Of a DNA stretch of 31,517 nucleotides, positions 13,973 through 21,266 are shown piece after piece; position 1 is the first letter of the stretch; every line of letters starts with the position of its first letter. Made by a program: the position numbers and the translations under genes. This stretch comes from DATMNI01 sp035570275 (GTDB lineage: Bacteria; Acidobacteriota; Terriglobia; Bryobacterales; Bryobacteraceae). The notes below the pieces were generated by a model. The model had not been told where the DNA came from and did not search any database. It saw only the letters and a program-made list of their open reading frames with translations. Location: NCBI GenBank assembly GCA_035570275.1, contig DATMNI010000414.1, forward strand, positions 1 to 31,517, given 5' to 3'.

Positions 13973-14461
13973 ATGGCCAGCACACATCACATTCGCGTCC
14001 GCTTGAACGGCATCGAAAAGGAGGCCGAGGTCGAGCCGAGATTGCTGCTGATCCACTTCATCCGCGACGTGGCCGGACAAACCGGCACGCATCTGGGCTG
14101 CGACACCACCAGTTGCGGCGCGTGCACCGTGCTGCTGGATGGCCGGCCGATTAAATCGTGCACATTTTTCGCGGTGCAGGCCGACGGGCGGGAGATTCTG
14201 ACGGTCGAAGGATTAGTACAGGGCGGCAAATTGCATCCCCTTCAGGAAGGCTTCCATCAGGAGCACGGTTTGCAGTGCGGCTTCTGTACGCCGGGTATGC
14301 TGATATCGTCTTTGGCGCTGCTGGAAAAGAATCCGAGCCCCACGGAAGAAGATATCCGCTGGGGGATCTCCGGCAACTTGTGCCGCTGCACCGGTTATCA
14401 AAATATCGTGAAGGCGGTGCAGCACGCGGCCGCCAAGATGCACGAAGGAGTCACGGCATGA
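13973..14461 (+). CDS. coxS: Aerobic CO dehydrogenase small subunit (two 2Fe-2S clusters)
   Basis: The 162-residue protein has the plant-ferredoxin-type cluster ligands C43, C48, C51 and C63 (CDTTSCGAC...SC) and the second helical-domain cluster ligands C102, C105, C137 and C139 (QCGFCTPGM and NLCRCTGYQNIV), as expected for this subunit of the xanthine-dehydrogenase superfamily. It relays electrons from the molybdenum site in CoxL to FAD in CoxM. The start is fixed by a strong AGGAG. Its TGA overlaps the ATG of coxL (ATGA), so translation is coupled. Confidence 0.95.
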   Translation: MASTHHIRVRLNGIEKEAEVEPRLLLIHFIRDVAGQTGTHLGCDTTSCGACTVLLDGRPIKSCTFFAVQADGREILTVEGLVQGGKLHPLQEGFHQEHGLQCGFCTPGMLISSLALLEKNPSPTEEDIRWGISGNLCRCTGYQNIVKAVQHAAAKMHEGVTA

Positions 14462-16809
14462 ACCAGCCAACCTCATTCGAAATCGGCGGCATGGGCCACT
14501 CGGTCAAACGCAAAGAGGACGCCCGGTTCATCCAGGGCAAGGGCACCTACGTGGATGACGTGCACCTTCCGGGCATGGTCTTCGGTCAGGTGGTCCGCAG
14601 CCCGTACGGCCACGCGCGCCTTAAGAGCATCCGTATCGACGAGGCCATGAAAGTACCGGGCGCGCTGGCCGTGATCACCGGCGCCGATCTGGCCGCCGCC
14701 GGCCTGGCGTGGATGCCCACGCTGTTCCACGACCAGCAGATGGTGCTGGCGACCGGCAAGGTTTTGTTTCAGGCGCAGGAAGTGGCGTTCTGCGTCGCCG
14801 CCGGGCAGTATGCCGCGGCCGATATGGCGGAGTTGGTCGAGGTGGAATACGAAGAACTGCCGGTGCTGGTGGATCCGCACAAGGCTCTGGACCCGGATGC
14901 TCCCATTCTGCGTGAGGATCGCGCGGAAAAGTCGAATCACATTTTTCATTGGGAAGTGGGCGACCGGTCTGAGACACAAAAAGAGCTGCAACGAAGTCCG
15001 GTCACGGCCAAAGTCGATGCCGTTTTTCAACGGTGCCATCCGGCGCCGCTGGAAACGTGCGGATGCGTGGCCGACTTCAACCCGGTGACCTCGAAGCTGA
15101 CCATTTGGTTGACCTCACAGGCGCCCCATGCCCATCGCACGTTGTTTGCGATTGTGGGCGGAATTCCCGAGCAGAACATTCGCGTGATCTCGCCCGACAT
15201 CGGCGGCGGATTCGGCAACAAGGTTCCCATTTATCCCGGCTACGTCTGTGCGGTGGTGGCGTCGTTGAAGCTCGGCCGTCCGGTGAAGTGGATCGAAACG
15301 CGATCGGAGAATCTGCAATCCACAGGTTTCGCGCGGGACTACCACATGACCGCCGAAATAGCGGCGGAGCGCGATGGCACGGTAAAAGCTCTGCGCGTCA
15401 AGACGCTGGCCGATCACGGAGCCTTTAACGCCGCGGCGCAACCCAGCAAGTTTCCCGCTGGATTGTTCAGTATCTGCACCGGTTCTTACGATTTTCCCAA
15501 GGCGTTCTGTGAGGTGGATGGCGTATATACCAACAAGGCGCCGGGCGGCATCGCCTACCGGTGCTCGTTTCGAGTTACGGAAGCCGCGTACCTGATCGAA
15601 CGGGCCATGGATGTTCTGGCCCAGCAGTTGAAAATGGACCCGGCCGAATTGCGGCTCAAGAATTTCATTCCGCCGGACAAGTTCCCGTATCAGTCGCCGC
15701 TGGGCTGGACGTATGACAGCGGCGACTATCCCGCGGCCATGAATCTGGCGCTGAAAATGGCCGGGTACCAAGACCTGCGCAAGGAGCAGGAGGAGAAACG
15801 CGCGAAGGGCGAACTGATGGGGATCGGCATATCGAGCTTCACCGAGGTGGTGGGCGCGGGTCCCGGCCACACGTTCGATATCGCCGGTATCAAGATGTTC
15901 GACAGTTGCGAGATTCGCATTCATCCGACCGGAAAAGCGATCGCGCGATTGGGGACGAAATCGCAAGGGCAGGGCCACGAGACGACCTTCCCGCAGATCA
16001 TCGCGCAGGAGTTGGGAATTCCGCAGCAGGATATTGTGCTGGAAGAGGGCGACACGGATACGGCGCCCTACGGCCTGGGCACGTACGCCAGCCGCAGCAC
16101 GCCGGTGGCCGGCGGCGCTACTGCCATGGCGGCCCGGAAGATTCGCGACAAGGCACGGAAAATCGCGGCGCATCTGCTGGAAGTCAGCGAGGAAGATCTG
16201 GAATGGGAGCCGGGCAAATTCTTCGTCAAAGGCGCTCCATCGAAGGCGAAAACGATTCAAGACATCGCCTTCGCGGCCTATACCAACCTTCCGGCAGGCA
16301 TGGAGGCCGGGCTCGAAGCGGTGAACTATTACGATCCGCCCAATCTGACCTTTCCCTTCGGCACGTATATCTGCGTCGTCGATCTGGACAAGGGAACGGG
16401 CGAGATCAAAGTGCGCCGCTTCATCGCCGTCGACGATTGCGGCAATATTATCAACCCGATGATCGTGGAAGGTCAGATCCACGGCGGCTTGACCGAAGGG
16501 TTGGCGATCGCGTTCATGCAGCTCATCAGCTACGACGAAAGCGGAAACATTCAGGGAGGCAACTTGATGGACTACCTGTTGCCGACTGCCGTCGAGACGC
16601 CCAACTGGGAGACGGGAAAGACCTGCACTCCCTCGCCCCATCATCCCATCGGCGCCAAGGGTGTCGGCGAATCGCCCAACGTCGGTTCCCCCGCGGCCTT
16701 CGTGAACGCGGTGGTGGATGCTCTCTCGCACCTGGGTGTCACCCACATCGACATGCCGGTCACGCCGTGGAAGGTGTGGCAAATTCTTCAGGAGAAGGGA
16801 ATTTCGTAG
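14458..16809 (+). CDS. coxL: Form I aerobic CO dehydrogenase large subunit (molybdenum-copper)
   Basis: The 783-residue protein is a full-length molybdenum hydroxylase large subunit. The decisive feature is the loop AYRCSFR at 366-372: form I CO dehydrogenases have AYxCSFR, whose Cys (C369 here) binds the copper of the CuSMo site, whereas form II and other hydroxylases have AYRGAGR. Other family segments are DIGGGFGNK, KSQGQGHETTFPQI, GLGTYASRSTPVAGGA and the C-terminal KGVGESPNVGSPAAFVNAVVDAL. It should oxidise CO to CO2 and feed electrons to respiration. ATG 14458 overlaps the coxS stop by 4 bp; the same frame is open upstream to 14158, but that region is coxS in another frame and is not part of CoxL. 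Confidence 0.95.
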   Translation: MNQPTSFEIGGMGHSVKRKEDARFIQGKGTYVDDVHLPGMVFGQVVRSPYGHARLKSIRIDEAMKVPGALAVITGADLAAAGLAWMPTLFHDQQMVLATGKVLFQAQEVAFCVAAGQYAAADMAELVEVEYEELPVLVDPHKALDPDAPILREDRAEKSNHIFHWEVGDRSETQKELQRSPVTAKVDAVFQRCHPAPLETCGCVADFNPVTSKLTIWLTSQAPHAHRTLFAIVGGIPEQNIRVISPDIGGGFGNKVPIYPGYVCAVVASLKLGRPVKWIETRSENLQSTGFARDYHMTAEIAAERDGTVKALRVKTLADHGAFNAAAQPSKFPAGLFSICTGSYDFPKAFCEVDGVYTNKAPGGIAYRCSFRVTEAAYLIERAMDVLAQQLKMDPAELRLKNFIPPDKFPYQSPLGWTYDSGDYPAAMNLALKMAGYQDLRKEQEEKRAKGELMGIGISSFTEVVGAGPGHTFDIAGIKMFDSCEIRIHPTGKAIARLGTKSQGQGHETTFPQIIAQELGIPQQDIVLEEGDTDTAPYGLGTYASRSTPVAGGATAMAARKIRDKARKIAAHLLEVSEEDLEWEPGKFFVKGAPSKAKTIQDIAFAAYTNLPAGMEAGLEAVNYYDPPNLTFPFGTYICVVDLDKGTGEIKVRRFIAVDDCGNIINPMIVEGQIHGGLTEGLAIAFMQLISYDESGNIQGGNLMDYLLPTAVETPNWETGKTCTPSPHHPIGAKGVGESPNVGSPAAFVNAVVDALSHLGVTHIDMPVTPWKVWQILQEKGIS

Positions 16810-16810
16810 T

Positions 16811-17374
16811 ATGGCGGTGCGAATTGAAAAGACATTCGAAGTCAGCGACCCGATCGACAAAGTCTGGGTCTTGCTGAGCGACCCAAGGAAGGTGGTCAGT
16901 TGCGTTCCCGGCGCCAAGATCCTGGAGGCAGTGGACGAGCATACGTTCAAAGGCGCGATCAGCGTGAAGGTGGGGCCGAGCTTGACGGAGTACAAGGGCG
17001 AAGTGAAAATCGTGCGGGTGGATGAGCAGGCACACGTCCTGGAAATGGAGGGGAGAGGGCAGGACGTGCGAGGTAAGGGAGGCGCGTCGATGAAAATGAC
17101 GGGGACGCTGCAGGCGATCGAAGCAGGCGGCACACGCGTCACCGCGGTCTCCGAGGTGAATGTCGTCGGGATACTGGCGCAGTTCGGGGGCCGCATGCTG
17201 ACCGATGTTTCCGACATCATCTTCAAACAGTTCACCGAGCGATTTCAGCAAAAGCTCAAGAATCCGGAGGCGGAGCCCCAGGGCGCCGCCGAGCCAGTGA
17301 AGGCCGTGCGCCTGGTTGGGTCGGCGCTGAGCCATTCGATTCGCCGCGCTCTGGGAGGCCCCGACGAATCCTGA
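16811..17374 (+). CDS. coxG: CoxG-like SRPBCC-fold protein
   Basis: The 187-residue protein begins IEKTFEVSDPIDKVWVLLSDPRKVVSCVPGAKILE, the characteristic start of the CoxG/SRPBCC family. It continues through ISVKVGPSLTEYKGEVKI and a C-terminal helix (ILAQFGGRMLTDVSDIIFKQFTERFQQKL). CoxG proteins are associated with attachment of CO dehydrogenase to the membrane and its electron acceptor. The last roughly 40 residues are variable and form a short basic tail. ATG 16811 starts one base after the coxL stop; an earlier start in the same frame (16718) would overlap coxL without family similarity. Confidence 0.9.
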   Translation: MAVRIEKTFEVSDPIDKVWVLLSDPRKVVSCVPGAKILEAVDEHTFKGAISVKVGPSLTEYKGEVKIVRVDEQAHVLEMEGRGQDVRGKGGASMKMTGTLQAIEAGGTRVTAVSEVNVVGILAQFGGRMLTDVSDIIFKQFTERFQQKLKNPEAEPQGAAEPVKAVRLVGSALSHSIRRALGGPDES

Positions 17375-17378
17375 GGAT

Positions 17379-18239
17379 GTGCGCGACATCGACGCCGTGG
17401 TCCGCGGGTTTGCAGCGTCGGGATACGCGCTGGACCGGGCGCTGGCGACGGCCGTGTATTTACTTCTCCGGCTTGGCAAGCCGCTGTTGATTGAGGGACA
17501 CGCCGGCGTTGGCAAGACCGAGGTGGCGAAAGTCCTGGCTTCGTTTCTGGACGCCGAGTTGATTCGCCTGCAGTGCTATGAAGGCCTGGATGTCAACTCC
17601 GCCGTTTACGAGTGGAACTATCGGAAGCAACTGCTGGCGATTAAGATCCACGAGAAATCCGGGGAGGAAGATATCTTCTCGGACGGATTCCTGTTGGAGC
17701 GGCCGCTGCTGCATGCGATTCGCGCCGAGAGCGCTTCGCCGGTCCTGCTGATCGACGAGATCGATCGCGCCGACGAGGCTTTTGAGGCGTTTCTGCTGGA
17801 ACTGCTCTCCGATTTTCAGATTACGATTCCGGAATTGGGCACCATCCGCGCGCGCCATCGGCCGCATGTGATTCTCACCTCCAATCGGACCAGAGAACTG
17901 AGCGACGCGCTCAAGAGGCGTTGTCTCTACCACTGGATTGACTACCCGGACTTCGAAAAGGAAATGGAAATTGTCCGGCTTCGCGCGCGCGGAGTTGACG
18001 AAGGGTTGGGCGCTCAGGTGGTCGGGTTCGTGCAGCAGGTACGAAGTCTGAGTCTTTCGAAGCCCCCTGGCGTGGCCGAGACTCTGGATTGCGTGCAATC
18101 GCTGCGTGTGCTCGGTAAGACGCGGCTGGACGTGGAAGCAGCCCAGGCTACGCTCGGATGCATCGCAAAATCGGTGGATGATTCGGCAAAAATCCAGGCG
18201 GAAGGGATCGACAGGATCCTGTCGAGAGCCGCACGGTGA
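17379..18239 (+). CDS. coxD: MoxR-type AAA+ ATPase, CO dehydrogenase maturation
   Basis: The 286-residue protein is a MoxR-family AAA+ ATPase with Walker A GHAGVGKT at 40-47, Walker B VLLIDEIDRADEAFE around 122-135 and sensor-1 segment VILTSNRTRELSDALKRRC. In the Afipia (Oligotropha) carboxidovorans system CoxD is needed to build the copper-sulfur part of the CuSMo site, working with CoxE. Here the two genes are adjacent. The start is GTG 17379, 4 bp after the coxG stop; the overlapping ATG at 17377 is in another frame. Confidence 0.92.
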   Translation: MRDIDAVVRGFAASGYALDRALATAVYLLLRLGKPLLIEGHAGVGKTEVAKVLASFLDAELIRLQCYEGLDVNSAVYEWNYRKQLLAIKIHEKSGEEDIFSDGFLLERPLLHAIRAESASPVLLIDEIDRADEAFEAFLLELLSDFQITIPELGTIRARHRPHVILTSNRTRELSDALKRRCLYHWIDYPDFEKEMEIVRLRARGVDEGLGAQVVGFVQQVRSLSLSKPPGVAETLDCVQSLRVLGKTRLDVEAAQATLGCIAKSVDDSAKIQAEGIDRILSRAAR

Positions 18240-18249
18240 CGGACGCCCC

Positions 18250-19383
18250 GTGTTAGGAGCCAAAGTCACATACTCCGGCGTAATCCACTTCTGCCGGTTC
18301 TTGAGAGCCAACGGATTCTCGGCGGGAGTAACGGAATCAGTCGCGTCGGTGGAGGCGGTTCGCGCGGTGGCGGCGGCGGTCGATCCCGATGCGCTCCGGT
18401 GGGCGCTGCGGGCGACCCTGAGTTCGTCGAAAGAAGAGTGGGATTCATTTGACCGGTTGTTCGATGCCTTCTGGAACGAGACTCAGGAGGACTGGAACGC
18501 GGTTCATGGGGATCAGAGCCAGATTCAGCGAACACCTAAAACGGAGCCGCGGGGCTTCTGGGTCATGACTGGCGAACCTGGCTCCGAGATCCGTCCAACC
18601 GATCGCGAAGCCGCCAACATCGCCGGCGCCAGCGATTACGCCCGGCTGAAGAAGGTCGATTTCTCCGAGATCCCGCAGAGCGACCAGGCCACGCTCGATC
18701 GACTGGCCCAGCGGTTGCTCCAGCAGATGAGCTGGAGACTTTCACGGCGCTCGAAGATTGCCGAATTGCGAGGGCGGGTGGATTTGAGACGCACGATTCG
18801 CGGCAACATCAGCCGCGGCGGCGATCCAGTCAAGCTGTGCTACAAAGACAGAAAGCCGCGGCCCGCGCGCGTCGTGATCCTGCTGGATGTCAGCGGCTCC
18901 ATGAGCCTGTACAGTATGTTTCTGCTGCGATTCGCCCATGCCCTGCACCGCCATTGCAAGCGCGCCGATACATTCATCTTTAGTACGCGGCTGGTAAACA
19001 TCGGAGGAATGCTGCGAGCTCGCCACTTGGCGGAAGCGATGAAGGCGGTGCAAGCGTGTCCGGCCGATTGGTCGGGCGGCACCAGAATCGGAGGATCGTT
19101 GCAGGAGTTTTGCGCCCGGCACGCCCGTTTGTTATCGCGCGATACCGCCTTCATCATTTTGAGCGACGGGTGGGACACCGGAGATCCCGAGGTGCTGGCC
19201 CGAGAGCTTGGCAGCATCAAGAGTCGGGTTCGTAAGGTGATCTGGTTAAATCCGCTACTGGGTTTAAAGGATTACAGGCCGCTCACACGCGGCATGGCGG
19301 CGGCTCTCCCGCATGTGGACGTGTTTGCACCGGCGCATTCGCTTGAGAGCCTGCTGGAATTAGAAAGACACTTAGGCTGGTGA
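18250..19383 (+). CDS. coxE: VWA-domain protein CoxE, CO dehydrogenase maturation
   Basis: The 377-residue protein has a C-terminal von Willebrand A-type domain with an intact MIDAS: DVSGS at 213-217 (D213, S215, S217), the Thr-containing segment SGGTRIGGSL, and ILSDGWDTGD. The N-terminal half is the helical region usual for CoxE (HFCRFLRANGFSAGVTESV at the start). CoxE pairs with the AAA+ protein CoxD as a chelatase-like maturation unit for the active site. The start is taken as GTG 18250, just after the coxD stop; the Shine-Dalgarno is weak, so initiation may depend on coupling. Upstream codons in this frame belong to coxD. Confidence 0.9.
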   Translation: MLGAKVTYSGVIHFCRFLRANGFSAGVTESVASVEAVRAVAAAVDPDALRWALRATLSSSKEEWDSFDRLFDAFWNETQEDWNAVHGDQSQIQRTPKTEPRGFWVMTGEPGSEIRPTDREAANIAGASDYARLKKVDFSEIPQSDQATLDRLAQRLLQQMSWRLSRRSKIAELRGRVDLRRTIRGNISRGGDPVKLCYKDRKPRPARVVILLDVSGSMSLYSMFLLRFAHALHRHCKRADTFIFSTRLVNIGGMLRARHLAEAMKAVQACPADWSGGTRIGGSLQEFCARHARLLSRDTAFIILSDGWDTGDPEVLARELGSIKSRVRKVIWLNPLLGLKDYRPLTRGMAAALPHVDVFAPAHSLESLLELERHLGW

Positions 19384-19386
19384 ACC

Positions 19387-20370
19387 ATGTTTGACGAATT
19401 TTTGGAAAAGGCCGCCGCGTTGCGATCTCAGGGAGAGGCATTCGCGACTGCGGTAGTGGTCCGGTTCGAGGCTCCCATCTCGGGGAAGCCGGGCGACAAG
19501 GCGATCATCGATTCCGGCGGCAAAATCTGGGGGTGGATCGGCGGAGGCTGCGCCCAACCGGCGGTGGTCAAGGAGGCGCTTCAAGCGATCGTCGATGGCA
19601 AGCCGAGACTGGTTCGGATCGGCCCTTCACCCAGCGCGGCGGCACAAGCGGGCGTCGTCGAATACCCCATGACCTGCCACAGTGGAGGAGCCGTGGAGAT
19701 TTTCATCGAGCCGGTATTACCAAAGCCGCAGGTCCTGATCCTGGGGCGTTCCGTGGTGGCCCGGAGCCTTGCCAGGCTCGCCGCCGCGGCCGGCTATGCG
19801 GTCACCGTAGCAGCGCCGGATGTGAGCCGCGAGAATTTTCCCGAGCCGGCTCAGCTTCACGATCGATTCGATCTCAGCGCCATCCGAATCACGCCGCGGA
19901 CATTCGTGGTGGTCGCAACGCAGGGTGAGGGCGACGAAGAGGCGATGGAGCAGGCACTGGCCGTGGATGTGCCATACATTGCCTTCGTGGCGAGCCGGAC
20001 GAAAGCGGAAAAGATATTCGATTACCTTCGCGGTCAGGGAGTTTCAAGACAGAGCCTTGCCCGAGTTACGGCCCCAGCCGGTCTGCCGATTGGCGCGGTG
20101 TCACCCGAAGAAATCGCGGTCAGCATCCTGGCCGAGATTGTTCAGAAGGGCCGGAGCGAATCTCAACCCGCTACCATGAGTTTACCCGCTACCATGAGTT
20201 TGCCAAACGTGATGTTGGAGGCGAAGGACCCAGTCTGCGGAATGATGGTGGATGTGGCCCGCGCGAAACATACAACCCAATATGAGGACCGGACGGTTCA
20301 TTTCTGCTGCCCCGGTTGCAAACGGGCATTCGAGCAGAGTCCACAATCGTACGAACTCGAAACGGCCTGA
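19387..20370 (+). CDS. coxF: CoxF/XdhC-family protein with C-terminal YHS domain
   Basis: The 327-residue protein has an N-terminal XdhC_CoxI domain (ATAVVVRFEAPISGKPGDKAIID, GWIGGGCAQPAVVKEAL) and a Rossmann domain (QVLILGRSVVARSLARLAAAAGYAVTVAAP, VVVATQGEGDEEAMEQAL, TAPAGLPIGAVSPEEIAVSILAEIV). This is the organisation of CoxF, which handles the molybdenum cofactor of CO dehydrogenase. Unusually, a YHS domain is appended at about residues 281-325 (DPVCGMMVDV, C284; HFCCPGCKRAFEQSPQSY), a small cysteine-rich metal-binding module known from copper-related proteins. The linker contains an 18-bp tandem duplication. It starts 3 bp after coxE and is the last gene of the operon. Confidence 0.9.
   Translation: MFDEFLEKAAALRSQGEAFATAVVVRFEAPISGKPGDKAIIDSGGKIWGWIGGGCAQPAVVKEALQAIVDGKPRLVRIGPSPSAAAQAGVVEYPMTCHSGGAVEIFIEPVLPKPQVLILGRSVVARSLARLAAAAGYAVTVAAPDVSRENFPEPAQLHDRFDLSAIRITPRTFVVVATQGEGDEEAMEQALAVDVPYIAFVASRTKAEKIFDYLRGQGVSRQSLARVTAPAGLPIGAVSPEEIAVSILAEIVQKGRSESQPATMSLPATMSLPNVMLEAKDPVCGMMVDVARAKHTTQYEDRTVHFCCPGCKRAFEQSPQSYELETA
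20167..20202 (+). repeat. 18-bp tandem duplication at the XdhC-YHS junction of coxF
   Basis: Unit CCCGCTACCATGAGTTTA (20167-20184) is repeated at 20185-20202 with one change in the last base. It is in frame and encodes PATMSL twice. Each copy contains an ATG in frame, so a free YHS protein could in principle start here. Confidence 0.85.
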
Positions 20371-20395
20371 TGGGTAAGGCCGCAAAGCGCGGCCG

Positions 20396-20456
20396 GCTCG
20401 CTGCCGCATCGCGCGGGCGGATTAACAATCCGCCGCAGGTTAGCAACCTGCCCCAC
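20396..20456 (+). repeat. 61-bp dispersed double-hairpin repeat, copy at the coxF end
   Basis: Contains GGCGGATT-AAC-AATCCGCC and CAGGTT-AGC-AACCTG, two perfect hairpins, after GCTCGCTGCCGCATCGCGCG. It is identical over all 61 bp to 21206-21266. Confidence 0.92.
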
Positions 20457-20477
20457 AGGGGTGCACGAACGGGTCGA

Positions 20478-20877
20478 TCAGGCAATCACGGAGAATCCGG
20501 AGACGTGGCGGAGCTCCCGATCAAACGTAACCGTGTCCCGGCATCCGGCATGGCGGCCGATCTCGCCAATGAGATGGTCGGAGAAGTCCCCCTTGCCGGA
20601 ACGCCATAAGCGCAACGCAACCCGCACGAGCGAGTCGTGCTCGATGGAAAACTGCGCCGTGCTCAGTATCTGTTCGATATACCCGGCGATCTGCGGCTTG
20701 GTTTGGCGGTAGAGGCGCGACAGTACCCAGACCAGTTCACACAGAACGATGACGGTCAGGTATAGCGGCTCCTCATTCCGCCGGCATTCTTCAAATCACG
20801 CGCTCCGCGGCGGCGCACTGGCGTGGTTCGTCCGCGGTGAGATAGCGCACCAGGATGTTGGTATCCATGCCTCTCAT
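20478..20877 (-). pseudogene. VapC-type PIN-domain toxin, interrupted by a 1-nt frameshift
   Basis: From ATG 20877 the minus strand reads MRGMDTNILVRYLTADEPRQ to ...ERVI and then meets TGA. Skipping one base in the AAA run at 20793-20795 (plus strand) restores EECRRNEEPLYLTVIVLCEL, then VWVLSRLYRQTKPQIAGYIE, ending GDFSDHLIGEIG...TVTFDRELRHVSGFSVIA and a stop at 20480-20478. All four acidic PIN residues are present across both frames (MDTN, CELVW, FSDHL, TFDREL), so the break is recent or is a sequence error. The gene would be an RNase toxin paired with the antitoxin gene whose stop lies 8 bp upstream. Functional status: predicted inactive as read. Confidence 0.85.
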
Positions 20878-20885
20878 CGGGCCTC

Positions 20886-21128
20886 TCACGATTTCGCGTA
20901 GCCGCTCTCTATGGCCTTGGCGATCTCACCAAGCGACGGCGGCCGCCTCCGCGCGGAGCGAACCAACCCCTTCAGCTTCCGCACGTCCTGCGTGAGTGGC
21001 TCGATAATTAGCCGGCCCTTCGTGTCCACGCGGAACTCGAGCCGCTGGCCCTTGCGAAGGTGCAACTCTTCGCGAATCTCTTGCGGTATGGTGATCTGCC
21101 CCTTGCTTGTCAATGTGCTGGCTGGCAA
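20886..21128 (-). CDS. AbrB/VapB-type antitoxin (SpoVT-AbrB swapped-hairpin domain)
   Basis: The 80-residue protein begins LPASTLTSKGQITIPQEIRE, followed by ELHLRKGQRLEFRVDTKGRL and LIIEPL, a textbook AbrB/VapB DNA-binding domain. The C-terminal tail (LVRSARRRPPSLGEIAKAIESGYAKS) should bind the toxin. I choose TTG 21128 because AAGGA lies 5 nt upstream and because everything further upstream in this frame is repeat sequence (the frame runs back into the 61-bp element). It precedes the broken vapC. VapB proteins normally repress their own operon; an inverted repeat upstream (21153-21170) is a candidate operator. Confidence 0.88.
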   Translation of the reverse strand: MPASTLTSKGQITIPQEIREELHLRKGQRLEFRVDTKGRLIIEPLTQDVRKLKGLVRSARRRPPSLGEIAKAIESGYAKS

Positions 21129-21133
21129 GTTGT

Positions 21134-21170
21134 CCTTACCTGATCGATTGTTCCTTACTTGATGGTAAGG
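21134..21170 (-). promoter_or_regulatory. Inverted/direct repeats upstream of vapB, candidate operator
   Basis: CCTTACTTGATGGTAAGG (21153-21170) is a perfect 6-bp inverted repeat with a 6-nt spacer. Another CCTTACC half-site at 21134-21140 overlaps the Shine-Dalgarno of vapB. The arrangement fits autoregulation by a VapB/AbrB dimer (inference). Confidence 0.55.
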
Positions 21171-21205
21171 GGAATCGATAGCGACGTCAATCGCCGCGCC
21201 GGCTG

Positions 21206-21266
21206 GCTCGCTGCCGCATCGCGCGGGCGGATTAACAATCCGCCGCAGGTTAGCAACCTGCCCCAC
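21206..21266 (+). repeat. 61-bp dispersed double-hairpin repeat, copy before vapB
   Basis: Identical over 61 bp to 20396-20456 and in the same orientation. Together the two copies enclose the vapBC module. It directly abuts the stop codon of the DUF2252 gene (21269-21267). Confidence 0.92.

Noticed and set aside
14158..14457. N-terminal extension of coxL by 100 codons
   Set aside because: This stretch is coxS in another frame; the ATG at 14458 overlapping the coxS stop gives the normal CoxL start.
15115..17235. 706-codon open frame on the minus strand opposite coxL and coxG
   Set aside because: A shadow caused by GC-rich codon use; the plus strand has unmistakable CoxL and CoxG sequence.
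20791..20800. TGA inside vapC as a second selenocysteine codon
   Set aside because: Reading through the TGA in the same frame does not restore the PIN domain; a 1-nt shift does.
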